Part shown: positions 46,228 to 57,861 of the stretch, piece after piece
Layout of the letters: each line of letters begins with the position of its first letter
How positions within the stretch are numbered: position 1 is the stretch's first letter
Assembly (NCBI GenBank): GCA_029204225.1
Contig: CM055093.1
Coordinates: forward strand, 2,890,887 to 2,954,886
DNA length: 64,000 bases
Reading direction: 5' to 3'
From: Diphasiastrum complanatum
Taxonomy: Eukaryota > Streptophyta > Lycopodiopsida > Lycopodiales > Lycopodiaceae
The notes under the pieces: generated by a model
The model's input: only the letters and a program-made list of their open reading frames with translations
Told to the model about the DNA's origin: nothing
The model's database searches: none
Translations under genes and position numbers: made by a program

Positions 46228-47258
46228 TCAATAAAGCATTACTATGACATCATCGCTTAGGACACTTGAATCATGCATCTATTATGAACATGTCTAGACA
46301 ATCCATGGTCCTCGATCTCGACTATCCTTCTGGTAAGGTTGATCTCCTTGTCTATCATAGCTGCATCTTTGGAAAGTAGGCTAGGATTCTGTTTAGATCA
46401 AACCATATGCATGCAACAAAAGATCTGTTAGATGTTGTTCATACCGATATATGTGGACCTATGCAAACTCCTTCATTACTAGATGCAAAGTCGTCCAATG
46501 AATTCAAGGACTATTGCCTTAACAACGACATTGAGTGACAATACATCACTTCCTATTTGCCTTAGTCAAATAGTCTTGCTGAGAGAAAGCACAGGACCTT
46601 AGTTGAATCGGCAAAGTGCATGTTATCACATGCGACACTTCAGAAGTGCTTCTGGGCTGAAGCTGTTTCAACAACAACCTATATTCAGAATAGATGTTCT
46701 ACTAAAGACCTCTTAGACAAAATACCATTCGAAGTTTGGACAGGTACCAAATCTTCTTTATGAAACTTACGAGTCTTTGGATGTACTACTTTTGCGCAGA
46801 TTCCTCATGATCTTAGGAAGAAGCTCGACTTCCAGAGTGTCAAGTGTGTTTTCATCAACTACACTACTTCAGATCAAGCCTACAAGTTGTTCGATCCCAT
46901 CGAGTCGAAGATATTCACTAGCCAGGATGTCATCTTCATAGAAGATCAGTTTCAAGACCTCAAAGGAAAGGGCAGTTCCCATGTAGCCGACCTATCAGAT
47001 TTTCCTATTGAAGGTCCAAGCCTCTTGACAAACAACAAATCAACGACGGATCAGAAGATGATGATGTTGCAGATCAACAACTACAGTATGATGGAAATAA
47101 TCAACTTCCTGTATTACCCAGAAGATCTCCAAGGCATAGCAGACCAACTAACTGGTATATCGACGAGTCTGCAGCCTATCTTGTTTAGGAACCAACGTCC
47201 GTCCAAGAGGCACCCAATCAGCCTGATTCAGATCTCTAACAACAATAAGACATTCTGA
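46228..47258 (+). pseudogene. Copia integrase with core deletion
   Basis: HLNHASIMNMSRQSM and DLLDVVHTDICGPMQTPS are followed immediately by NEFKDYCLNNDIE, so much of the catalytic core is deleted near 46490. It resumes SLAERKHRTLVESAKCMLSH, AEAVSTTTYIQNRCSTKDLL and the linker LFDPIESKIFTSQDVIF. Several stops. Confidence 0.85.
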
Positions 47259-49280
47259 TTACATTGCGACAATTTGTGAAAATAGTTTTTTTAATAAAGA
47301 TTGGCAGCAATAAGCAGTTGGTTTTATGCAAGCAAACGAGGATCTACACTTTTCCACATGACAATCGAAAATTCCAATGCAAAGCAGAGCGACATCATTC
47401 AACATGAGTTGCAGTGGGTCCTGCAACACATTAGGGGTGGGATGATGTTGGCTGATTTTGACGAATCCCCAAGATGCTCGGCCAAAGATACCCAAGAGCA
47501 CCTCTCACCTTGGACCGAGGAGGTCTCTGCGAAGATGAGACGAACGAAGACTGAGAGCCGAGTATGAGAGCCAAGAAATGCTTGTTAGGAATGACAAGCA
47601 AGAACTGTGTAAGCCTCATGGTGAATCCCGGAAGATGGAATGACCATGTAGGAACTAGTATTTCTAGGCGAAGTAATAAATGCAAGTAGACCTCTCTTAA
47701 AGAAAGTAGAGTGAGCCACCTTTTGATGGTGACCTCTAGTGGAGGGCATTATTCCACTTGTAGTTTGTGTAATGTGAAAATGCCACTAGGATGCCACCTA
47801 AGAAGCTCTCTTGCTTATTTAAGAGACTCCCTCTTTGAGAAGAGGAGCTTTTTGTGAAATGTACCTACCCCATGCTGAATTGAGAAGAGCCTCCATGAGT
47901 TTTGGTACATCCATTGAGCTCCTTGATCATGCTTGTTTCTTGAGTGATGCATTCATGATCTTGCCCTTCCCTCCTTTGTGTGTGGTTGTGGATAGTAGAG
48001 TGGATTAGTTTGTTTACTTTCCTAGAGTGGATTAGATTTCATTTTTTTTTTGTGGATTAATGTAGGAATCAGCATTCAGGTAAACTAAATAGACCGGGTT
48101 TGTGATGTAATTCCTGCATATCCCCTCACAACCCTGTTCTTGATGTTCTTGGGATGTCCAAGAATCAAAAGACTGGTTGGTTTCTTGATTCTTGGACTTC
48201 TAAAATGCTGTAGAATAGCTTCTTATTTCTCGTTTTGTGGATTTATACAAGTATAGTAGTGTTTAGGATCTGATTTATAACTCATTTTTGCAGCATTAGA
48301 GTAGGATTTCAGTCATTGTTCAACAGAATTACATGTTGATCTGATGGTTAAACATTTTGGCATGCATGATTGACTGATTGTGGTCATGTATGCATGTGCT
48401 TTAGTGCAAGAGTGACCAATCTGAGTGTCCTCTGACAAGCAGGACAATACTACAACATTAATCAATCCATTTTTTTGGGTTTGGGCAATGTTATAACAAG
48501 AAAACATCCAGAAAATGCCCAAGAAGTCTGATAACAGGTGAAACCAACCTTGAAACTATTCTGGAACAAGAAGAAAGAATCAGAACAAGAACAAGAAAAA
48601 GCCAACTGATTTCCTTGAGCAGGGAATCAGTAAAAAACAACACACACAACATGGTGGCCACACGAATATATTCTTCAACTATTTCAATGGTTCTATCGAC
48701 GAGCACAAATATGACATCAAACAAAGTCTACAAATTACATCAAGTTCCAAAAGGCATGCAAATTTATAAATCAAGGGAGGTAGATTGATAGACACAACAT
48801 TGTACTATATATTTGTAATTTGTTTTGGAAAAAGATACATTTCCAACTGATTGAATATATTTATATCTCCTTGCCATTGTCTTTTTCTTTTTCTAGTACC
48901 AGTTGCATTTTTTTGTCGTGGAGGAATTTTCTTCTTGCAAATGGATCCAAAAGATATGCATTTTTCTTTTCTCGACATAATTGTATGTAAGTTGCATACA
49001 TAGAAAAATGAGCAGATCGGAGAATAGTATTCTCAGGTCCATAACCTATAATCTTGAGTACAATTGAGAGTTTAACAAAAATAATTTTATGTGGTTTAAT
49101 GAAGTTATGACACCTAAGTAATGAGACAATGCCTTTACTGCCATGTTGATTGTTTTGCCTTGAGCAAAACAATTGTTTTGCCTTGAGCACTGAACTTCGA
49201 ATGGGCAACACAAATCTTATGGTTTTTGAAAAGTTTGAGATAATTTCCAAGGCCGTTGTCCTTGTTAAATTTTTCTAACT
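47259..49280. other. No gene recognised
   Basis: AT-rich. Short frames at 47301-47567 (+) and 48861-49250 (-) have no motif I recognise. Confidence 0.45.
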
Positions 49281-49368
49281 AGGTTCAAAAGCCACCTCGT
49301 CGAATAGCCAGTTCGTCAATAAGAACGACCTCCTGAAAATATGATTCATCGAATCCTAGGTGCAGGTG

Positions 49369-49917
49369 GCGGGAACAGTGCCCACGAATGTCGAAGTACT
49401 TTTCAATTTTGTCGGAGCCACTAGTGCTGGATCTCCTCCTGCTGCAACTTCTGTGGGTGGAGGTTCTCCTCCTGCTACTGCTACTGGTGGATCTCAAGCT
49501 GGATCTCCTGCTGCTACTGGGTCTCCTCCTCATTCATAGCCACCCTGGACCGGAAAGAGGATGGATAGAATGTAGCCTCCACCAAGACGACAACACAAAC
49601 AATGCCAGCCCAAGTTTATGGAGGAGATTGCAAAGTATCAGAAAAACACCAAACTCTTGCTTCCTTGGGTTCCTTTTCTGAAAATAATCAAAAAAATGGT
49701 TGACAATTTACTTCTGGATTACAGGATCATGGGCGTGGCTGTATCAACATTGTAGGAGGCTATTGAGAATCACTTCACCACACTATTCAAAGATGCCTAT
49801 CTGTGTGCCCAACATGCCAAGCGAGTGACACTCATGCCACGTGACTTAATGTTGGCTATGAGAATTAGAAAATGTAGATTGGAAAATGTATCCAAAATGT
49901 ACAGTGTTCATATATAA
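49369..49917 (+). pseudogene. Divergent histone H3-like pseudogene
   Basis: One frame, broken by TAG at 49537, 49573 and 49753, reads a Ser/Pro/Ala/Gly-rich tail (49420-49536), then PPPRRQHKQ, then an H3 fold: EEIAKYQKNTKLLLPW aligns with the alpha-N helix REIRKYQKSTELLIRK, and [18 protein letters not shown] followed by [11 protein letters not shown] aligns with alpha 2/3. DAYLCA and VTLM are closer to centromeric H3 than to canonical H3 (DTNLCA, VTIM), but loop 1 has canonical length. At 49753 the TAG replaces the Gln of ALQEA. The tail bears no resemblance to canonical H3. It is either a decayed copy of a divergent H3 variant or an H3 fold captured by an element. Confidence 0.75.
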
Positions 49918-50029
49918 TAGAAGCCCTAAGGGCCAATTTTTCGTATTCATCTGATGCATATTTCATAGTGCAGATTTCTCAATATTCTGTGATGCAAATT
50001 TATGTAATCCATAATGTGACCATGGAGGA

Positions 50030-50285
50030 GTGCGAGAGTAAGCCCTCTGATTGGGTCAACACACTTTTTTTCGCGCTCTTACATGATTATAGAGGAGAGC
50101 AAAAATTGGCCTGTTGACTAGGTCAGAACCCCTATCTTTGCACTCTTGTGTGATCACGTAGGAGCGTGAAAACTCACCCTTTGACCTGGTCAGGACCCCT
50201 CCTTTTGTGCTCCTATGTGATCATGCAAGAGTGCAAAAAAGAGGTTCTGAACAAGTCAAAGGGTTAGTTCTTGTGCTACTCCGTG
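50030..50285. repeat. Tandem self-complementary (hairpin) repeats
   Basis: About four units of ~62 bp alternate CCCTTTGACC-TGGTCAG arms with TGATCA-centred palindromes (TGTGATCACGTAGGAGCG, TATGTGATCATGCAAGAG). Adjacent units are inverted copies of one another, so long hairpins are possible. Confidence 0.7.
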
Positions 50286-50525
50286 ACCTCTTTTCTGATG
50301 AGCAACTCACAAATTCAATCACAATGAGCAAATGACAATTTTGAAATCCATAATTGCAAAGATTTTTTATTCATTGAGCTTTTGGTACATAATAGCCTTC
50401 CTCTCACTTGACAGTAGAGTAGGCTTTAGAATTTTTGATGCAAGAATATGAGCATTAGATTCTTTGGAAAATGGGCCAGTGGCCGTTCCAATCACTAGCC
50501 TAGACTCGAAGTTGAGCTCAGATCA

Positions 50526-51258
50526 TTACCTACTGCACTTCTTAAAACAATATGTTTTATTGTATCTTTTTGCAAGTTCCACCTGTGCAATATGTTTGGA
50601 CAATGACTTGCACTTTAGCAGCTCCTCATCTCCATTGGGACTATACTTTTTGATAATGCAGTAGATGTACTGCTTGGGGAAGTGTCCTATGGAGTGCGCC
50701 AAGAGAGCATCCTTGGAGTCTCTCTCTTGGGCTTTTCTCACTCCCTTTGCTCTAGCTGCATAAGAATCGATTTCAATGGTGTCTTGTGTCCCCTCATCGG
50801 CTTCTACAGTGTCACTCAGGTTAATGCTTTCTTGTTTCCCCTCCAGTTGAGTGAAATTGTACTCTTGTGGCTCTTGGTGAGTCACCTCAGGAGGGGGACC
50901 GACGATTTGGAGCTTTGTCAAGATGTTTGCCAATGTCATTTTGCATGTGGCATCCTCATTTTTGGGACACAACTTCTGGAATGTATCATCAATGACTTTG
51001 TGATCGTAAGTATTGGCTCCATTTTGCAATTTCATTAGAGCACTTAGGAGTTTGCCCTCTTGCATATGGAGGATATATTGTAGTCATGAAAAAAAATGTA
51101 CTCTCTGCCATTGATGATGATTGGAGAGAGGCCCCTGATTTGCAACAATGTCTTCTTTGCCTCACCAGTTTGTGGAGATGACTCAGATAATTGCTGCCAG
51201 GAGAGTGCTCTTTCTTTCTTTTCATTTATTGGCTGCTCCTCCTTAGCCTCGTTCATTT
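50526..51258 (-). pseudogene. Unidentified protein-like sequence, frameshifted
   Basis: Two overlapping - strand frames join near 51050: MNEAKEEQPINEKKERALSW ... INGREYIFFHDY, then EGKLLSALMKLQNGANTYDH, LANILTKLQIVGPPPEV, an acidic middle, and LAHSIGHFPKQYIYCIIKKY. The total is about 240 residues, hydrophilic, with no signal peptide or known motif. It could be a lineage-specific gene or an element-encoded gag-like protein. Confidence 0.35.
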
Positions 51259-52870
51259 CATGGCATAGAATGGCCTTCTGTGAGTCAGTTGAAGTTGGAA
51301 CAATTTGTCATGTGCCAAATCCCAAACTAATATCAATAGCAATGAATTAAAGGTAGAAGCAAGAAGATAATAAGACATTCATGATAGCATATCGATAGAA
51401 AACTAGAAACAATGAGATCACAATGGAATTGCATTAGCAATGAAAGAAAGAGTACAATCAATGGAAATGGAGCATTGATTCATGTGGGTAGGGCACATGA
51501 GACCTAGCAATGGAGATCCCTATGGCTTGCATTCAAAAGGAAGCTAGAAGCTCTTGATTGCAAATGAGCCAAAAGATTCACAAAATAATGTCTCTTGCCT
51601 AGTTATAGACAATGCTCTTACTTAACTAAACTTAACTATCTTGAAGGATAGTTAGCCCTTGTTAAGTATTATTTAAACTACATTTGGCCCTTATTGGCCT
51701 ATTATCCTTATTAGTTACTTTGAAGGGCCTAAAGAGGGAACCGCCTTGTTATTAAGGCTAATAGCTCCTTTTGGGCCTACAAAGCTTACAATGTATATTA
51801 TATTGGCTTGAAAGGCACTGATGTACTAAAAGTACATGACACTCCCCCTACTTAAACATTTTTGTCCTAAAAAATGAAGACGCTTGTTTGATCAGCTTGA
51901 TTGCCTTGGTTAAGTAGTCAGGATTGATGAGGATGTGTCGTCCACAAAATTAGTGCCTCATTATAGTTCCAAAGCTGTCAAATTAAATCCATTTTGTTAG
52001 CTTAAAACCGTAATCCTGGTTCCCATGAAGGTGAAAAAATGGCCGAAGAAGAGATGGATGAAACAATATTGCTTTTTGACAATCAAATCACAATATCTTT
52101 GTTTGTCTGTTTCTTCGACATCGTAATAAATTTGATAATCTATCCAATTCCTTTAGGATCATATTTTAGCATTGCATCTGGCTGTGCTGGCCTGAAGATT
52201 TTGTCATGTTGTTGGGTACTCACTTTGTTGTTCAATCCAAATGCTCCAATGATAACCATAAGCCTTGCATCTGAATTATGAAGATCCTACATGAAGGAAT
52301 TATTGGCATGATCAATTCCCAATATAGGAACCAATTCGTTTCGATTGATCATCTCTGGAAATGACAAATGATATTCTAAATGGACATTAATTTCCAAGAA
52401 TATCGAGTGAATGGGATGCTTGCAAAGAGTGATGGTATCTCTTTCACTCAAGGTCTCTATGAAAAATCTTTCGTAGATTACATCATCATGTTCAAAAATT
52501 TTGATATCTCCAATATTTTGAACCACAAACTGGAAACTTTGATAGAATGGATCTTTGATTGTTTGTTGCATCTCATATCTAGGACAATTTCCAGCTTGTA
52601 TATTACCAGTTTCATCACATTTCGTTGTGCACTCTATACTGAATGTGAAACATTCATAACCCCAGCAATGTGCCAAAGCCAAAAGTCAAGCAGCCACGTC
52701 AAACGTCAAGTACATTGACTTCGAGATCCAGGCTCGACGAGCGTGACAGTTTGAATGTCACGACTCAGCTGTTAAACCACATAGCCAAGCAAAGTACCAA
52801 CACATGTAGTTAGCTGATGTTTTAGCTTGAACTATCTCATAATGCTTAGCTAATTAATTGTTGTCCCTTA
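51259..52870. other. No gene recognised
   Basis: AT-rich DNA. The - and + frames at 52287-52718 overlap and neither shows a motif. GTACTAAAAGTAC forms a small palindrome near 51825. Confidence 0.4.
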
Positions 52871-53484
52871 TGTTAGGGCCAACATAGGAATTATTGTGGC
52901 ATGTGTTTTGTAAGCCCACAAGTAATGCAGATTAGGAAAACCTTATGCTTAGACCTTTTACTATTTAAGTTTAATTATTACAAACAATCATTTGTAATGG
53001 TTCAACTTAGAAAGTCTAAGTTTAAGATTTTATTCCTAACTTAAGTTAATTCCTAAGCTCAAGTTAAGTTTGATTCTAAGTTAGTGCAAGTGCACAAGTT
53101 AATTAGCTTTAAGTTTGGACTTAGTCCCATAAGCATGTTTAAGCTTAGGCCCACCACTCTTTCCATATATGGAAGTGAACTTGGGCCTCCAACAACACTT
53201 GTACAAGCTATTGGATTAATAGAGACACTTTTGTGTAATCTTGTTTTTGCTTACTTGTATTCCCACTTGTGGATAGAATACTTGGTGGTAGGTGCTCGAG
53301 CCCCACTAAGCTTTCCTCATGTTAATTTATGTGAATGTTGTTATGGGATTATCTTTCATTCACTTTGCTTCCATTTCCCTTGTGGAGTTAGTTTTGAATA
53401 AGCTTAGTATTGTTATTTGCATTACACTAGAAGGGACTACCATAGTGTAACTTAAGCATTCCTCCATTCTTAGTTCCCTTCTAG
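52871..53484 (+). repeat. Possible solo LTR
   Basis: Begins TGTTAGGGCCAACA, rich in T/A, and abuts copia coding sequence at 53485 abruptly. No partner LTR or target duplication was confirmed, so this is tentative. Confidence 0.25.
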
Positions 53485-54160
53485 TTGGGAGACCACCATA
53501 GAAGAACCCACAAACAGACAATGTCAAAAGAGATCGAGTCGATGAGGCGAAATGAAGCATGGACATTAGAGCCACTGCCAGAAAACAGAAAAGTAGTCGA
53601 CTGCAAATGGGTGTACAAGAAGAAGCTGAAATCAGATGGCACCATTGGCCGCTACAAAGCAAGATTTGTCGCAAAGGGCTACACGCAGAGATATGGTGTC
53701 GACTATTTTGACACATATTCGCCCATGGTCAAGATGACAAGCATAAGGCTGCTCCTTGCATATGCCACACAGTACAATCTAGAAATTCATCAGATTGACG
53801 TGAAAACAGCCTTTCTCCACGGAGATCTAGAGGAGGAAATTTTCATGAAGCAACTTGAAGGCTATGAAGACCCCGACAACAGACAATATGTCTGTCGATT
53901 GCAGAGATACATCTACGGTCTAAAATAGGCATCACGAGCCTGGTACAAAAAGCTTGATGGTCTTCTGAAGTCTCTAGACTTCAATCCTACTCAACCAGAC
54001 TGTAATGTCTACATCAAAAGAGTAGGAAAGGATTTTGTGATATTGACCATTTTCATGGATGATTTGTTGATGATAGGAAACTCTTTGATGTTGATCAAAG
54101 ACACGAAGAGTCAGATTTATGAAAACTACGAAATCACAGATCTTGGAGAAGCAACAAAAT
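53485..54160 (+). pseudogene. Copia reverse transcriptase
   Basis: SKEIESMRRNEAWTLEPLPE, CKWVYKKKLKSDG, ARFVAKGYTQRYGVDYFDTY, HQIDVKTAFLHGDLEEEIFM, then GLK-TAG-ASRAWYKK, where relatives have GLKQ (stop at 53926), and the catalytic FMDDLLMIGN. A frame change follows near 54160. Confidence 0.9.
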
Positions 54161-55020
54161 GCCTAGGGCTGGAGATCAGAAGAGATCGAACAAATGGAAA
54201 ATACACTTGAGTGAGTCAGAATACGCCAGAAAAGTGCTAAAGCGATACCACATGATGGACTGTGAAGAGAAAGCCACACCAATGATAGTTGGAGCCAAGC
54301 TCACGAAACAGGATTGCCTAAAAACAGAAGAGGAAGAACAGAAGATGGTAGGTATACCTTACCAGAACTTAATCGGTAGTCTGATGTACTTAGCAATTTG
54401 TACCAGACCCGATCTGGCATTCTCTGCTTACGCATTGAGCCAATTCTGTTCCAATCCTGGTCTAGCACATTGGAAAATGGCCAAACGAATCCTACAATAT
54501 CTAAAGGGTACCCATAATGTTGGATTAACCTATAGAGCTATAAATGAAGAGAAAGGATTCGAGCTGCATCACTACAATGATGCGAGCTGGGCAAGCTACA
54601 AAGATGACAACAAGTTCATTACTGGAGGATGTGCGATAGCGTGCGGAGCTGCAATCAGCTGGATAAGCAAAAAACAAACCTTGGTAGCTCAATCCTCTTG
54701 TGAAGCTGAGTATGTCACAGCCTCGAAAGAGGCAAATGAGGTAGTGTGGCTGCAAATGATGTTGGAGGCAATCGGGATACCACAAGAGGGGCCAAGCACG
54801 ATGATGATGGACTCTCAGAGTGTCATCTATCTATCCCAGGATCCTGTCTTCCATTCAAAGACAAAGCACATTCCTCTGAAGTACCATCATATTCGAGATT
54901 TGATCTCGAAAGGAGAGCTCTAGGTCCAGTTCATAAAATCATAAAATATGACTGCAGATCTCCTCACGAAACCGCTCGACAAGCCACTCTTTACCAAGCA
55001 AGAGAGGCAATTGGATTGAA
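54159..55020 (+). pseudogene. Copia RNase H and C-terminus
   Basis: PYQNLIGSLMYLAICTRPDL, GLAHWKMAKRILQYLKGTHN, YNDASWASYKDD, QSSCEAEYVTASKEANEVVW and, past a stop, ADLLTKPLDKPLF, the usual pol end. Nearly intact over 254 residues. Confidence 0.9.
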
Positions 55021-55059
55021 CGAACAAAGCTGCAAGGTTCACGAGGGAGTCTTAGAAAT

Positions 55060-55870
55060 GGTGAACTCCTGCAACTTTGTCGCAACACGAACAGGACACG
55101 AAGGTCGAACGAGAACGATTCGCGACAATCGAAGCACGAACAAATCGCGATAGTCAGCATGTCTTTGACTCGAAGCACGAACAATTTGCGAATTAATTGC
55201 GAATCACAAACACACCTCCAGGACCGCAAACCGCAAAAGGGACGCGAAACGAAAACTACAAAAAGAAACAAAAAGAACGAAAGCAAATAGGATATTACAA
55301 ATCAGACGAAGAAAAATCTTTCACGTTGCCAGTTGGCAGCTCAACGGGCTTCATGCCCAGTTGAAACGAGTAGCAACGACGGAGACTAACTAACTAGTTG
55401 ATTAGTGTTAACTAGTCATGTAATTCGACGTTTAGCTATCTTGTAAACTCCACATAGTGGAGGTATAAACGATCATCTCTGGATCATAACAAAGAGATGT
55501 GAATACAAAGATCTGTAAGAGACAGAGAGAGACGTAGCAAATAGAGTAAGAAAGTAAAGACACCATAGTTGTGCATGAAAGTCTGCCAACGAGCAGAACA
55601 CAGCGAAAGAGTAGAATGCCATTCCGCCAACGAGCGAGACACTGACGAATTCATTCTAAACTAAAACTGATAATTCAGTCACTCTATTTTCGTACATCTC
55701 GTCTTGTGCTATGTGTCATGATTGCTAGAACATAATGTGTTCTGTGATGCATAGTCGAGTGTCTGGGATCCTGTAAGGGCTTCTACACAAGAGAAAATTA
55801 AAAGACAGAAAATTGTTCGCGATAAAGAAGACGTAGAGGACGAACACGAATCGGTCCCACACACGCGCTC
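55060..55870 (+). repeat. Probable 3' LTR region of the copia at 53.5 kb
   Basis: Follows the pol end with CGAA/ACGAAC-rich sequence, a TATAAA-like box near 55462 and a GCCAACGAGC repeat at 55580-55640. The borders are not defined because the matching 5' LTR was not found. Confidence 0.35.
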
Positions 55871-56112
55871 CCGCGACATAGATAACTCTGATTGAAAAAG
55901 AACTTGATTAACACTTACATAGCTTGATTCAGCTAGTACATATATTTACAAGTGTCGAGAGACAAATATCTTATAAGCCTTGACTGCCATTTACTCCAAT
56001 TTTGCATATGTACAAAGTTTGGTAACCGCCCTTAGGATATTTGTTTGTCTAGTTGTTTTAGGTTTGTTGAAGTTGGCGACATCGGTATGCCAATGTAGAA
56101 AAACCCAAAAAA

Positions 56113-56205
56113 CGCAAAGGTGCCCTTAGATGAAGGTATGTAAATCCCAAAAGTGCCCTTAGACTGAAGGTATGTAAATCCCAAAGGCGCCTTTAGAGCG
56201 AAGAC
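56113..56205. repeat. ~37-bp tandem repeats
   Basis: Two to three copies of GAAGGTATGTAAATCCCAAA with GTGCCCTTAGA. Confidence 0.75.
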
Positions 56206-56206
56206 A

Positions 56207-56600
56207 AGGAAAAAGGCAAAAAAGCCGAAGTTGCCTTAAAAATGGTTTCCAAGGCATTCTAGCCACTCTGTCGCTTTTTTTGCAAAGGGGCAAAAAAAAG
56301 GCGAAAAAGGCGAAGGTGCCTTTAAAATGGTTTCTAAGGCTTTATGGTCACTCTGTCGTATTTTTCGCGAAGGGACAAAAAATGCGAAAAAGGAGAAGGT
56401 GCCTTAAAATGGTTTCTAAGGCATTATGGCCACTCTGTCGCATTTTTCACGAAGGTGCAAAATAGGCGAAAAAGGAGAAGGTGCCTTAAAATGGTTTTCT
56501 AAGGCATTCTGGCCACTTGGCCACTATGTCGCATTTTTTGCGAAGGTGCGAAAAAGATGAAAAAACCGAAAAAGGAGAAGGTGTCTAAAAAACATTTAAG
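56207..56600. repeat. ~85-bp tandem array, 4-5 copies
   Basis: The landmark CACTCTGTCG (CACTATGTCG in the last copy) recurs at 56264, 56349, 56431 and 56522. Each unit has GGCGAAAAAGGAGAAGGTGC, TTAAAATGGTTTCTAAGGC and GCGAAGGTGC. It abuts the end of the reverse copia RNase H fragment. Confidence 0.85.
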
Positions 56601-56670
56601 ACATAAGAAATCTCAAAGAAATGTGAAGGTCCGAAAACTTGTTGATGGCCTTCGGTCTTCAGGATACTCA

Positions 56671-57861
56671 TTACTTGAACGATTTGTTTAAGACTGCTCC
56701 ATAACAAATGAAAAAGTCCATAGTAGCTCGAAGATATCTCATGACTCTGATAAGAGCCTTCCAATGTGTTATACCAAGATTAGTCATATACTGACTGAGA
56801 GAGCTGACTGCAAAAGCTATGTTTGGCCTGGTACAGATCATGGCGTACATAAGAGATCCTATAATAGAATGGTAAGGATACTCACACATCTGCTGCTTCT
56901 CATGAATTGTTTGGGGACACTGGTCCTTTGACAATTTGAGACCTGGTTCCATTGGTGAGAGAGGTAACTTGCTATTCATCAGATTATATCTGACTAACAT
57001 GTTGTAGATGTACCTTTGTTGTGTAATGTAGAACAACTTCTATTTTCTGTCTCTTTGGATTTGTGTACCAAGGTAGAAATGAACTTCGCCCAGATCGGTC
57101 ATGTCAAATTCGGAAGATAGCATTGTCTTGGCTTATTTTATCAAATCGATATTGTTGTTAAAAAGCAATGTATCATCCACGTACAAAGTGATAATGATAA
57201 AAGATTGCTGCACTACTCTGAAGTAAATGTTTCAATCTAAAGAGCTAGGTGTATAGTCGTGATCAATAAGGAAAGTATTGATCCTTTGAAACCACGCTCG
57301 AGCATATTGCTTCAAGCCATAAAGTGCCTTATGGAAAAAACAAACATGATTGTGCTTACCCTCGATAATATAACCTTCGGGTTGCACCATGTAAATGTCT
57401 TCTTCGATAACTCCATTGAGATATGATGTCTGTACATCCATTTGATGTATTTCCAAATCTGTTGCTGATAGCAAAAGTCGAATAGAAGAATGCTTGACTA
57501 CTGGACTGAAGGTCTCAGGGTAAGCGACGTTGTATACCTGAGAAAATCCTCTGGCTACAAGTCGTGCCTTTCTTCTGTTGATGCTTCCATCTACGTTGTA
57601 CTTGACTTTGAAAATCCATTTGCAATCAGCTACATTTCTGTTGGCAGGTAATTCGACAATCATCCATGTCTTCTTCTTGATAAGAGATGAATACTCTTTA
57701 TCCATAGCTTCTCTCAAAATTTGAAGAGCTACCAGAAGCTTCACAATCTTGCATGCTTGAGTGCCTCCCGTGTGTCTCTTTCTTTCGTTGTATCTGCCAT
57801 AGATGGTTTCACTTCTAGTTTTTGGACAGATTCTAACTTCTAGGAGGTCTGTATGCTCCAT
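56671..57861 (-). pseudogene. Copia RT-RNase H fragment, reverse strand
   Basis: Read on the - strand: VADCKWIFKVKYNVDGSINR, EIHQMDVQTSYLNGVIEEDI, ALYGLKQYARAWFQRI, catalytic YVDDTLLFNNN, then DLGEVHFYLGTQIQRD, YHSIIGSLMYAMICTRPNIA and LSQYMTNLGITHWKALIRVM. Breaks at about 57231 and 57045. It ends in RNase H near 56671. It differs in detail from the + strand copia at 53.5 kb and is another family. Confidence 0.9.

Noticed and set aside
48861-49250. 130-residue - strand frame
   Set aside because: No motif, splice context or neighbour supports it.
52287-52718. Overlapping open frames on both strands
   Set aside because: Neither shows a domain; mutual shadows with no way to choose.
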